Below are positions 24,852 to 34,892 of a stretch of DNA of 64,000 nt, piece after piece. A model generated the notes under the pieces. It was not told where the DNA came from and did not search any database. It saw only the letters and a program-made list of their open reading frames with translations. This stretch comes from Helianthus annuus (lineage: Eukaryota > Streptophyta > Magnoliopsida > Asterales > Asteraceae). The stretch covers positions 77,910,693 through 77,974,692 of the forward strand of contig NC_035449.2 in assembly GCF_002127325.2 (NCBI RefSeq). The letters are read 5' to 3'. Position numbers and translations under genes: made by a program. Numbering within the stretch: the stretch's first letter is position 1; every line of letters starts with the position of its first letter.

Positions 24852-25592
24852 AACGATCACCTAGGTAAGGGAATCACCCCTAATTCGTTGGTGAGGTCGT
24901 TTTTAAGAAAAGGGGAGTGGAGTTAATCGTCAAGGTAAGGAAATCACTCCTATCTCGATGATATGTCTCCACTTGTCGTTACAAGGATTATGAATTTAAA
25001 TTATATGAAATCATGCATATGTATAAATGTATGGAAAAGATTCAATATGTTGTGTGTGTAAAAAGAGAATATCGAAAGTAAATTCAAATTTGAAAGATCG
25101 TATCATATAAAATGAATAATAGGAACACATGTTTGATCAAAATTTGGGTGGTTCCAAAACGGAACTTTGACTAACCAAAGTGGTCGAAAAGTCTTTTGAA
25201 TTTGAGGAGTATGCTTTGGCCTAATAGGTAAAATACTCTCGCCGACAAGTCGGTTAACGGTATTTACCCTTCCGGTTACTACATGTCCCAAATCAATCGA
25301 AATTTCGAGACTTGGCGGGATAAAAAAAAATATCAAGGAGTGGAACTAGTCGCCAAGGTGCGGGTTTCACCCCTAACTTGACGGTTTCGTATCCTAAGTG
25401 TGGTTGGTACTTGTCGGGTCGAAATTTAGTTTTGACATGTTGACAAGGGTCCACTAGAATTTAAAATTTGAGATTTACCATTAAGATGTGGATTTCACTC
25501 CTAGCTTAATGGCGATATCTCGTGTAAAAAAATATATATATAGATTGAGCGTCGTTCACCAAATTGTGGGTTTCACGCCTATTTTGGTGAAT
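24852..25592 (-). repeat. Five conserved-loop hairpins, copy 2
   Basis: Same five hairpins as at 19390-20126, displaced by one unit. All stems and loop cores are kept. Confidence 0.75.
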
Positions 25593-26014
25593 TCGTCCCA
25601 TTTGTATAATGTGAGGGTTTACGGATTTAGAATAGTCAAGTAAAATGCATGAGGAAAAGTGTATGTCAAAAGAATACACAAACAAGTATAAACACATAAG
25701 AAAGCATATCAACAATGGTACATAAAGAATAAAGAATGAAATAATAAAACAAGTATTAACACATAGAGAAATATGTCAAGAATAACACATAAAGACTCAA
25801 ACAATGAAACAAGTGTTAACACGTAATAAAACAAGCACTAATGCGTACGAATAACATGTCAAATATTACACATGAGTAACATACATGTTTAAAAAAAACA
25901 TAGATAAGTAACAAATAAGGTATCATGTAGTGGTTCAAACAAAGCATACGAATAAGGCTCTAAAACTATAGTCTAGGTGAAAGCATTCCTACTTTTCCTA
26001 ATTCCCTATAGTTA

Positions 26015-26028
26015 TGGCTCTGATACCA
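26015..26028 (-). other. Primer-binding site (tRNA-Met) of array unit 2
   Basis: TGGTATCAGAGCCA on the minus strand beside LTR 3. Confidence 0.9.
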
Positions 26029-26031
26029 ATC

Positions 26032-28352
26032 TGTCACACCCCAACCAATGGCGGAAACATCGGGATGAGACGAAGTGTGAAGATTGCTCGAGACATCATA
26101 ACGCTAATAACTGTGACAAGTATTTAAATAATCGTTTCATTTCATTTCTAAAGAATCAAGTACAAGGTTTTGAAATAAAGTACAACAACATGAATAATAA
26201 AATGATACAATACAAATACAGTTCTTTCTAAGTGTGTATCTAAGCATCCTACTAGATTCCATGCATCGTCAACATCCACCTGTAACATGTTAAAATAAAG
26301 TTCAATGCAAAAGCAAAGGCGAGTATACAAGTTTGATACGTACATAGCAAAAGTTAATTTTGAACAATTCCTCATAGCAAGCATGTGATTCAAGATGAAC
26401 ATTTAAATATGGTATGTGTCTAACATATCAAACCAAGGAAACGCAATATGCTCATGACATAACCGAAGATAAAGAGGCGGGTCGTTAATCCTATAGCGCT
26501 ACATATGTCACGGTTTGGCTCGTACGAAGGTAATGATAAATTCAACACATAAGATTAATCCAAGTTTAAAGCATCAAGCCATCACGTATACAAGCATGTT
26601 ATAGGAATGTTCATGTATTTAAGCAAAATGTTCATGTGTAAGTTTTTTGATAGATAAACATGTTACACCCCAAAAGTGGTAAAAGTAAAAAGGGGGAATA
26701 CGAGTATACTCACAAAATTGCAAATTCTTCCGATTATCCGATTGTTGACGAGTGAAAGGGATTTGGAGGATGGAACATCGAGGTCACCCTATATGGGCAA
26801 GCGATGGTGCATGAGTAACGGAAACACGATGAAGGATAAGAGTTGGAATTTAGAGTATGCCTAGTTAATATAAAGATGTATACATTCCTATATAGTTATA
26901 TAGTTTATGTAAAAATTATAAATCGAGTCTTATCAAGAGAATGGATGAAATGATGTCAAATAACTATATATTTGTATTTATTTTATAAAAATTAAACGAA
27001 TTCAATAGGTTTCGACTTATAAAATTGACGCATTTTGTTATACTGAATTTTACGAAAAACGGGCAGAGTCTCCTCTGTTTTTGGACGATCCCGACAATAC
27101 AAGTTGTCAATGTTTTTGCCAAAATTCAACAATAAGCACAATTTATAGATACAAGCTATTCAAAGTTCGATCCCGTAAATAAAATATTAATTAATACCAA
27201 AACAATAAAATTTACATTTCGACACTTTTATTGGTGTTTCGTTTTTAACCCGATGACCCGACAAGACATGTTGTCGATTTATATGTTCAAAGTTCAACGT
27301 TTTAATCAACGATGTAAACTATATACGCAAGATGAGCCGAAAGTGGATAAATAAATAAATGTATTGGTTCGACGTTGAAGTAATATATACATATATAAAA
27401 TAATAAAATTTAGCGTTGTTTAAATTGTACCGAATCTAGAATGAGCCGTTGACCCGTTAGTCGACCAGGCTTGACCGTTTAACTCGAACCGAACCAAACG
27501 AAAGTTGCTGTTGACCATGTTTGACTGGAACGAAACTGAACTGAACCGAAGTCGCTGACTGCCTTAGACCCGTGTTGACCAGTCAACCCGCTGAGTTGGC
27601 TGGGTTGACCGAACAACGACCGGCTAACTGAACCCGAACAAAATACAGTCTAGATCTTGAACCGAGACCCAAAGCCATTGTTGGCCCGAAACGAGCACCC
27701 GAGCCAACCTGAACCATGTGTTAGAATCTGCGATAAACCGTAACCGAATCAAACATCAAACTGAACCGAATGGGTTTACTCGAAGGAATCCGAAGCTGCA
27801 AACTCGAACTAAACACGAAAACCCAAAGCTGAAAACTGAAAGAAATAACCCTGTTGTGTTGTTGCCTAAACCGAACCAAACACACAGGCTCCACCATTGC
27901 CGCTAGCACCGTCGGCCGCCACCGCCGCCTGCGGTGGTCGGACCTTTACTCTTGCTCCGCTCACTCTCTCTCTCTCTCGTTATGTCTTCAACATAACAGC
28001 AGCAACATTTCGACTTCGTCATCATCACAAAACAGAAAAGAACCAAAAAGAAACGAAACGAGGAGGGTTTTCATACCGGTGAAACCCGTCGAAGCAACGA
28101 AATCACACACCACCGCCGCTGCAGACGGTGGCGCTGCCGTCTGCCGCCGCCGCGGCTCTCCAGACTCGATGCGGCCCGCCTCTTTTCTCTCTCTTTCCTC
28201 GAAATCGGGGTGTGTGGTGCGGCCGGAGAAGAAAAGGGGCGTTGGAGGTCGCTGGTGGTCTTCATCGAAGCAAGTGAGGGTAACCGAGAGGGTGTTTGGC
28301 TTGATTCTTGAGTGAATATCTGAGTTGTATAAAGGATTTGTGTAAGTGAGTT
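26032..28352 (-). repeat. LTR 3 of array, truncated
   Basis: Matches LTR 1 and 2 until GAGTTCTTG, then switches to Helitron helicase sequence. It lacks the last ~375 bp, including the TGTAACGC terminus. A deletion removed this LTR end together with the adjacent helicase core. Confidence 0.9.
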
Positions 28353-29430
28353 CTTGTTCCATTTACTGATGGTAGGAGTATTCGATCTGATGTTCCGTTT
28401 GGAGGGAAAGTTTTTGTATTCGGCTGTGACTTTAGACAAATCCTACCAGTTATTCCTAATGGTACTAGACAACAAATAGTTTGTGCCTCTTTAAGCTCTT
28501 CATATATATGGTCAAAGTGCAAACTGTTAAGGTTGACTAAAAACATGCGCCTAACAATTGGAGCTGATAGTTCTGATATGGACTCTATTAGGGATTTTGC
28601 GAAATGGCTGCTTGATATTGGGGAAGGTAAGTTGGGAGATGATAACGATGCTGAAGCAATTATTGAGATACCTGATGATCTATTAATCACCGATAGTTCC
28701 GATCCAATACAAAGCATAATTGACTTCGTCTACCCTTCAATTATTGAACAATTTCGGAATCCTGGTTTTTTTTCTGAACGAGCAATTCTAGCACCAAAAA
28801 ATGACGTAGTTCATGAAATTAACGATCGATTGCTTTCGTTATTTCCAGATGATGCTAAAGAGTATTTGAGTTCCGATAGCATATGTCAAACTGAACAAAT
28901 GCTTGATTCATTTCAAGAAGGTTTATACTCAACAGAAAATTTGAATGCTCTTAAGATTTCTGGGTTGCCTAATCATAGATTGGTTCTTAAAGTTGGTGTT
29001 CCTGTCATGCTTCTTCGCAACATCGATCAACATAAAGGTTTATGTAACGGTACAAGGCTAAAAATTACTTTGTTAGGAAAACGAGTAATAGAAGCTGAAG
29101 TGATATCTGGCGGTAATATCGGCACAAGAGTTTTCATTCCAAGGCTCAATATGATTCCGTCTGACAAAAAAAATACCATTTGAATTTCAAAGAAGACAAT
29201 TTCCTCTATCAGCTTGTTTTGCCAGGACAATTAACAAGAGTCAAGGTCAATCCTTATCAAAAGTTGGTCTTTATTTGAAAGATCCTGTGTTCACTCATGG
29301 TCAGTTGTATGTGGCATTATCAAGGGTCAAGACCAGAGAAGGAGTTAAAATATTGATATTCGATGCTGATGGAAAACCAACAAATAAGACGTCCAATGTG
29401 GTCTATAAAGAATTCTTTGGTAGCTTATAA
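28353..29430 (+). pseudogene. Helitron RepHel, C-terminal PIF1-like helicase part
   Basis: Resumes the RepHel frame right after the LTR array. Visible helicase motifs are FGCDFRQILPV (GDFRQ-type motif), a RAILAPKN block, GLCNGTRL, INKSQGQSL and YVALSRV near the end, then stop at 29428-29430. The ATP-binding Walker A (GxGKT) and the WDEAP Walker B motif should lie between the two halves and are absent on both sides, so roughly 100 residues were lost with the array's right edge. A run of eight A at 29166-29173 shifts the frame: the first frame stops at 29181, while the expected continuation (PFEFQRRQF) is in the neighbouring frame. The protein would be inactive. Confidence 0.9.
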
Positions 29431-29540
29431 TGTAAACTGTTGTTTTTTGATTTCATATAACATGTTACTTATTTTTTTTATCATTTTATTTAACTATTTA
29501 TTGCTTATAAATAATAAGTGACATGTATAACTTTCTCGAG

Positions 29541-29570
29541 CCCGGGAAGCATTCCCGGGTGATAAGCTAG
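29541..29570 (+). other. Helitron 3' terminus: hairpin plus CTAG
   Basis: CCCGGGAA, loop GCA, TTCCCGGG forms a perfect 8 bp stem at 29541-29559. It is followed 7 bp later by CTAG (29567-29570) and then T. A subterminal GC hairpin with a CTRR end next to T is the diagnostic Helitron 3' end and acts as the transposition terminator. Confidence 0.85.
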
Positions 29571-30243
29571 TTATCTATATAAGCGATCAATAAAACTTTG
29601 TTGTAATTTTTTGTATAACCGGACAATAAAACTTTCTTATAATAACAACTGAACCAAGTTATTTAGGCAATTCGGCTTGATCTTTTTAGTTGTGGTTTAG
29701 TTAGTCTATCCAATCGTGACGTATGCGATAAATAGAAGCGTTTTTTTAACGGCAAAGATTACATAATCACTACTACTAAATTACATCAGCTTTACCCCAT
29801 GCAAGGAATTGAACCCTGGTCTCTTGCAAGAGACACAAAACTAAGTCATGCTATAAATTAGTTGCTAACTTGCTTAATGCATCTTAAAGGCGTAATAACA
29901 GTCACATTTTAACAAATCTGTTCTCAAGAAAATATATAACAATCAACTATTCAATCGTTTTTACCATCCTAACGTATTCGACAAGTAATATAACACCCCG
30001 ATATTTGTATCACAACAGCTTTACGAAGAACAGAGCCTCAAATTATTACACCATGTCACCTACATAACAATGTGATATCAAGGGATTCTCACAATGTAAG
30101 TTACGTTAAATTTGTAGATCGATAACAGGTTTGGGTCAAAACAGGCCGGGTCAAGTTGGTTTAATTTGCAACCTCTTTTTGTGAGGTTTTGAATTTTCTA
30201 TAAAATGTGTTAACTATAGTTACACGACCATTATTTAAAGGTC
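29563..30243. repeat. 681 bp direct repeat, left copy
   Basis: Aligns end to end with 36763-37443 with few differences. It starts 8 bp inside the Helitron CTAG end (shared TAAGCTAG) and ends at AAAGGTC. Confidence 0.9.
29740..29895 (-). mobile_element. Possible tRNA-derived SINE
   Basis: On the minus strand there is a Pol III B-box-like GGTTCAATTCC (rc of 29807-29817). A degenerate A-box-like TTAGCAACTAA lies about 60 bp upstream. The ends were not defined. The same segment recurs in the right repeat copy. Confidence 0.35.
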
Positions 30244-30382
30244 AAAACAATCACTGTATCTCCGACCACGGGCCGTGTTCACTGAGCACGGGGCCGTGGT
30301 GAACCTTCTGACCAACGTTCTTTTCTGTTTTTATTGCAGGACTTGGAACCCAGACGCCACATCTGAACTTTTTACGTAGTGT

Positions 30383-32434
30383 ATGAGCTCCAGTTCTAGT
30401 AGAGACATAAAAGAACCTCTAGAAGAACCCGAATGCTTTCTCAGAAAAAGACTTAAAGCTAAAAACCAAAAGAAAGTTTCGGGGGACCCACTTCAAATGG
30501 CGGACCAACGTACCCTCATGGATTACCTACGATCCATCGTAGGTAATCTCGGCGCCGCTATCAATGCACCGAATGTCGAAGCCAACAACTTCGAACTTCG
30601 GCCACATTTGATACAAATGCTTCAAAACTCCGCAACCTTCCATGGGCTTGCGGACGAGGATCCTCATCTACATATTACTAATTTCTTAGAAATATGTGAT
30701 ACCTTTCGGATCAATGGAGCATCAAACGACGCCATCCGCCTTCGCATGTTTCCGTTTTCACTAAAAGACCGAGCTAAGGCTTGGCTCAATGCCCTCCCAG
30801 TTGGCTCGGTAAACACCTGGGACGAACTAGCCCAAAAGTTTCTATATAAATATTTCCCTCATGCTAAAACGGCTAAATTAATGACTGAAATTAATACATA
30901 TTCACAAGAGGATGGGGAATCCTTATATGAAACTTGGGAAAGGTTCAAGGAGCTACTACGAAAGTTTCCTCATCACGGTCTTACGGTATGGCAACAAGTA
31001 TCCACTTTCTACAATGGGTTGTTGCCACACACAAGACAAACACTTGACTCTATCTCCGGGGGACTTTTAGGTAATCGTCGCCCACATGAAATATACAATC
31101 AATTTGAGAAAATTGCTCAAACCAATTTTCAGTGGCACACTCCCCGAGGCAATAAATCTATTGCCCCGGGCGCCCATAAGGTTGATGAAAGCACTTCTTT
31201 ACAAGCCCAAATCGAGGCCCTTTCTTCAAAAATCAAAAAGTTAGAAATGACAAAAACGGTCTCGGTTATGGCTTGTGAAGGGTGTGGTGGGCCGCATGAA
31301 AATTGGAGTTGTATGAAAGAAGCAGATGATCAAACAGAGTCGGTAAACTACATTGACAATAGACCTAGGTCGTCGGGTCCTCCAACGGGTACCTACAACC
31401 AAGGACGGCGTAACCACCCTAACCTTGGTTGGAGAGAACCCGACAATAGTAGTAACCAACAAAATCTAAACCAACGAACAAACTTTCAACAACCAAGAAA
31501 CGAGTCACAAAATTTCTCTCAACAACAAGGTGGAAGAGAAAGGCTTGAAGATACTGTATCTCGCCTCATCTCCGACACCGAAAAGAAAAACTCGGATCGA
31601 TTTCAACAATTGGAATCAAATTTTAGAAATCAACAAGCTAGTATACAAAACACTGAAAAACAATTAAATCAAATAGCTCAAAATTTCTCCGAGAGACCAC
31701 AAAGCGCGTTACCAAGTAATACTGAAACCAATCCAAAGGCACAAGTACATCTCATAGCATTGAGAAACCGTACCGTGGGTTCCGAAGAGGCTCCACCAAC
31801 GCCAACTGAAAGAAGCCAATCCACGGCTCAGCAAGAAAAGGCTTCTCCACCAATTCAAGAGCCTACTAAAACTCCTCCGGTCCCATACCCCGGTCGGTTA
31901 ATTCGTCAAAAGACCAATGAGCAATTCGCAAAATTCAAAAATTTACTAAAACAATTGCATGTTAATATTCCATTTATTGAAGTCCTAACTCAAATGCCTA
32001 AATACTCAAAATTCATGAGGGACTTCCTCACTCATAAAAGGAAAATTGAATCATTGCAATTAGTTAACTTAGGCGAAAAATGCTCCGCCTTACTACTCAA
32101 CAAACTCCCGCAAAAGAAGATTGATCCTGGAAGCTTCACGATTCCTTGCTCAATTGGGGAATCCCCCGTTCGCAATGCACTAGCCGATCTTGGGGCTAGC
32201 ATCAACCTCATGCCCGCATCAATGTTCAAACGACTCGGCCTAGGAAAAACAAGCCCTACTAAGATGAGTATACAACTTGCTGACAGGTTCGTCAAATATC
32301 CACAAGGTGTCGCTGAAAATCTATTGGTCAAAGTCGACAATTTCGTCTACCCGGCCGACTTTGTCATACTAGACATGGAAGAAGACACCGAAGTCCCCCT
32401 CATACTAGGGAGGCCATTTCTAGCCACGACATAA
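30383..32434 (+). CDS. Gag-protease polyprotein, Athila/Tat-like Gypsy
   Basis: Open for 683 codons. The retrotransposon gag domain lies at about residues 90-270 (AWLNALP, then FLYKYFP and WERFKELLRKFPHHG). A Gln/Asn-rich linker follows, then an aspartic protease from about residue 585 with the active-site motif ADLGAS (near residue 602) and the closing LILGRPFL. Gag packages the element RNA and the protease processes the polyprotein. After the stop at 32432-32434 the same frame still reads like the family (AMVDMNDGTLTLKFGDE) but meets further stops. The frame end is therefore a nonsense lesion and pol has been deleted. Confidence 0.9.
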   Translation: MSSSSSRDIKEPLEEPECFLRKRLKAKNQKKVSGDPLQMADQRTLMDYLRSIVGNLGAAINAPNVEANNFELRPHLIQMLQNSATFHGLADEDPHLHITNFLEICDTFRINGASNDAIRLRMFPFSLKDRAKAWLNALPVGSVNTWDELAQKFLYKYFPHAKTAKLMTEINTYSQEDGESLYETWERFKELLRKFPHHGLTVWQQVSTFYNGLLPHTRQTLDSISGGLLGNRRPHEIYNQFEKIAQTNFQWHTPRGNKSIAPGAHKVDESTSLQAQIEALSSKIKKLEMTKTVSVMACEGCGGPHENWSCMKEADDQTESVNYIDNRPRSSGPPTGTYNQGRRNHPNLGWREPDNSSNQQNLNQRTNFQQPRNESQNFSQQQGGRERLEDTVSRLISDTEKKNSDRFQQLESNFRNQQASIQNTEKQLNQIAQNFSERPQSALPSNTETNPKAQVHLIALRNRTVGSEEAPPTPTERSQSTAQQEKASPPIQEPTKTPPVPYPGRLIRQKTNEQFAKFKNLLKQLHVNIPFIEVLTQMPKYSKFMRDFLTHKRKIESLQLVNLGEKCSALLLNKLPQKKIDPGSFTIPCSIGESPVRNALADLGASINLMPASMFKRLGLGKTSPTKMSIQLADRFVKYPQGVAENLLVKVDNFVYPADFVILDMEEDTEVPLILGRPFLATT

Positions 32435-32719
32435 GCAATGGTAGACATGAATGACGGGACACTTACACTGAAGTTTGGGGACGAGTAAGTAAAGTTTGGG
32501 GTTGGAAAAAGAGTAGAAGACAACGACCCGGTCAATTACATGAAGGTCATTGACTCGAGTTTGGATGATGCTCTCTGACGGTGTAACATGGGATGCAAAA
32601 CATCCCACTTGGGTAACATATGACCAGGCTTTGGGTCTAGCCAAGGACCCTTATAAACGTGGCTAACCACGGAGGCATTCCGAGGAACTATCCTTAGTTT
32701 AGCTTAGATTAATTTTTAT

Positions 32720-33000
32720 CACCCACCACGGGGGCATGCCCAAGTGTCAGCAGAAAAGACAAAGCTGTAGAAGCTTCTATCACCCACCACGGGGGCGTGC
32801 CCACTGGACACGGGGCCGTGGTCAACTCTAAGATTCGCAGAATCTGAGGAAATCTTGATAGTACAGATACGCTTCTGCACACGGGGGCGTGCCCAGCGGA
32901 CACGGGGTGGTCAACTAATGCAGACAAACTGCAATTAATGAAGAAAGAGAAGGAGGATGGACACGGGGCCGTGCCCAATGGACACGGGGCCATGCCCGAG
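32720..33000 (+). repeat. GC-rich palindromic minisatellite (CACGGGGCCGTG type)
   Basis: At least six copies of CACGGGGSCRTG, often paired as GGGGGCGTGCCC then GGACACGGGGCCGTG. They lie just upstream of a TATA box. A similar pair lies at 30268-30304 before gag. Confidence 0.8.
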
Positions 33001-33013
33001 CTTCTGTTCAGCC

Positions 33014-33021
33014 TATAAATA
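33014..33021 (+). promoter_or_regulatory. LTR TATA box
   Basis: TATAAATA within GCC...GG context, followed by a C/T-rich leader. Likely the retrotransposon promoter. Confidence 0.6.
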
Positions 33022-33239
33022 GGAATGCTTGGATCTCTTGCAACTGATCCCTTGGCACACCACCTCTCTCACACTTCACCCATCACCCACCACCATCACA
33101 ACACCATCATCCATTGTCCATTATAGATTGTGTGAGTCGTCTCGGGATCTAAGATTGATCGTAAGAGTTCTTGACAATCAAAGGCCATGTTTGCCTAAGT
33201 CTCTTACATCACTTGGTGAAGACAAGTGTTTAGTGTAAT

Positions 33240-34200
33240 ACTTTTTATTTTTAATTTTTTCGCACTTTTTATTTGGTTATGTATTAATGACTTTAATAAT
33301 TAGTTTCTTATGTTGAAGGTGATTCTTCCTTATCGTTTGTCTGTGGTGTCTTGGCATTATTTTACTGTCTATATAAAATAAAAGATTTTCACCATTCATA
33401 TCTTCACGGTCTATATGGAGATATGTTGGCTACCTGGTCGGGGGTTAAGGGAGCGGTTTGGTAAGAGTCTTGCCATTGTTCAGTGTATAGATCCTGCAAA
33501 GGACCTGGGTCAAATTTAGTAGGACCTCCTTCAATACCCACCGGTATTGGATGGCAGGGGTCCAAACTCTTTGATCCCCTCATAAGTTAAACTACTATTA
33601 AAACTTTAACCCGGCTACTTAGGACTGTATCCTTGCTGACTCAGACTACTTAGCCGAGGGTAACGTCACCTTCAAAAGAGGGGCCTACCACATTATGCAT
33701 TAATAACTTAATTAATTATCTTTCAATAAATCCGACCCTTTAGGATTGTATCCATGCTGACTCAAACTACTGGGTTGAGGGTAACGTCACCTTCAAAAGA
33801 GGTGCCTACTACAATAACTAAGATAATCTCTTAAACAAGTGCAAAAGTGCGGAAATAATCAAAGGTTACACTACACACGAGTCGGATCCAAGTGATTCAT
33901 CTTGTCTATCTGTTTTTACTTTTATTTTTATTTTCAACATTTTAGTTAGTTTTATTTTTCTAGTTTAAAAACCTTTTTTCTAACTTTTGATTTGATTAGA
34001 TGTTGAGGATAAACCGGTAATAAAAGCTCTTGTGTCCTTGGACGACCTCGGTATCTTACCAATACTATACTACGCTCACGATGGGTGCACTTGCCCATAT
34101 GTGTGTTTAGTGTTAGTAAATATCGTGTTTTATAAATTTAAAACCTAGCTAAAAAGTGTAAAAAGGGCTTAAAATATACATCTAAAATATATAGCACCAC
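33240..34200 (+). other. Non-coding LTR/leader remnant of the Athila-like element
   Basis: No coding signal. It contains two related blocks (about 33610-33680 and 33740-33820), each with a CTGACTCA segment and GTAACGTCACCTTC, probably a partial duplication. Confidence 0.5.
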
Positions 34201-34204
34201 GCAC

Positions 34205-34709
34205 ACATCAGCGAGACGTCACCCGAAGTGGGTCCCGGTTGATTTGGTCGACATGGGTGGGCCTACGGCTCCAAAAAAAAGAGGAGGTCCGAAAATATCA
34301 AAGACCTCTGATTCGGGGAACTACACGACTTCCGCGTCGGATAACATGCCCCAAATGAATTTAAACGACGACCCCCTTGACGAACCCGATCAACCCGTTG
34401 ACGACCCGTTGAAGAAGATACACCTACAAGGCCACGCCACAAGAAAAGTGGTGAATCGTCAAGCAAAGGAAAGGAAGCGGTGGCAGAGTCGATCTTTAGA
34501 ATCGAAGAGGCGAAATTGGCGCAAATTAGCGAGTCCAAACAAAGAAAATAAAAACTTGTGTCCATAAAACTTGAACGCGAGCACACGTACATGGGACACT
34601 TGAAAACGGTAGAAAGACAAAATGATTTAAAAATCTTGTGTGAGCCGCACGCCCATCTCGACGAACCGTTTAAGTCGGTCGTAATTCAACAAAAGCGCAG
34701 GATTTGAGA
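34205..34709 (+). pseudogene. PIF/Harbinger ORF1-like (Myb/SANT-associated) fragment
   Basis: The frame reads RHPKW before the ATG at 34244, then Pro/Lys-rich sequence and a basic helical stretch. It stops at 34567 while the related reading (MGHLKTVERQ to the end at 34709) continues in another frame, so a frameshift lies near 34562. This resembles the C-terminal half of the accessory ORF of Harbinger transposons, which helps transposase bind DNA. No transposase DDE gene is present. Confidence 0.5.
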
Positions 34710-34892
34710 AAGGTGGGGTTGGGAGATGCCACCCATTTAATTTAAGTTTTTTTTTCCCAATGTTTAGTTGTTTTTTATTTTGCTATGTAATTTTTTTTAA
34801 TTTTAATGAAATTTATAATTTAGTGTTTTATTGTTAATTTCTAATTTAAAAAATAAAAAAAAAAGTTGTGAGTTATGGAATTCCATCACTAG

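Larger units (their letters stand above)
23262..26031 (-). mobile_element. Internal region 2 of array, non-coding
   Basis: Near-identical to internal region 1, with the same low-complexity tract, hairpins and primer site. Small indels only (for example at 24340 and 25525). Confidence 0.85.
15103..28352 (-). mobile_element. Tandem array of a non-autonomous LTR retrotransposon (LTR-int-LTR-int-partial LTR)
   Basis: The repeat period is 5464-5465 bp (TGTCACACCCC at 15103, 20567 and 26032). Minus orientation is shown by tRNA-Met primer sites (TGGTATCAGAGCCA on the minus strand) touching the inner side of the second and third LTRs, and by polypurine tracts at the other LTR edge. Internal regions of 2769-2770 bp have no gag, protease, RT or integrase, so the element depends on a helper. 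A motif near the polypurine tract (TTTCGTCCCGAAATTT) and the LTR end style match Tekay-type Gypsy elements. The right edge is cut inside the third LTR at about 28352, where Helitron sequence resumes. No target duplication can therefore be read. Confidence 0.9.
9456..29570 (+). mobile_element. Helitron (rolling-circle transposon), autonomous type but inactivated; 5' end not located
   Basis: The element is defined by a RepHel gene (11022-29430), an adjacent RPA-like gene and a canonical 3' end: hairpin, short spacer, CTAG, then T. No 5' TC end could be fixed, so the start given is only the first plausible transcript start. The RPA, F-box and B3 genes further left could also be inside it. A 13.25 kb LTR array interrupts it. 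Coding lesions (a stop, a helicase gap and a frameshift) show this copy cannot make a full transposase. Confidence 0.7.
30244..34200 (+). mobile_element. Athila/Tat-type Gypsy retrotransposon remnant (gag-protease plus LTR-like part)
   Basis: A 683-residue gag-protease frame is followed by broken protease-end sequence, a missing pol, and then an LTR-like stretch with a TATA box and GC-rich palindromes. RT, RNase H and integrase are absent. Neither outer end shows clear TG/CA with target duplication. The left edge coincides with the end of the direct repeat. Confidence 0.7.

Noticed and set aside
15103..28352. Tandem period of 5.46 kb considered as a satellite or gene cluster
   Set aside because: Primer sites, polypurine tracts and LTR termini show it is a retrotransposon array.
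28262..28717. Minus-strand frame of 151 residues
   Set aside because: Shadow of the RepHel helicase, which has real motifs on the plus strand.
29800..29825. Possible tRNA gene (GGTTCAATTCC on minus)
   Set aside because: No cloverleaf with anticodon could be built; better read as a Pol III-type SINE remnant.
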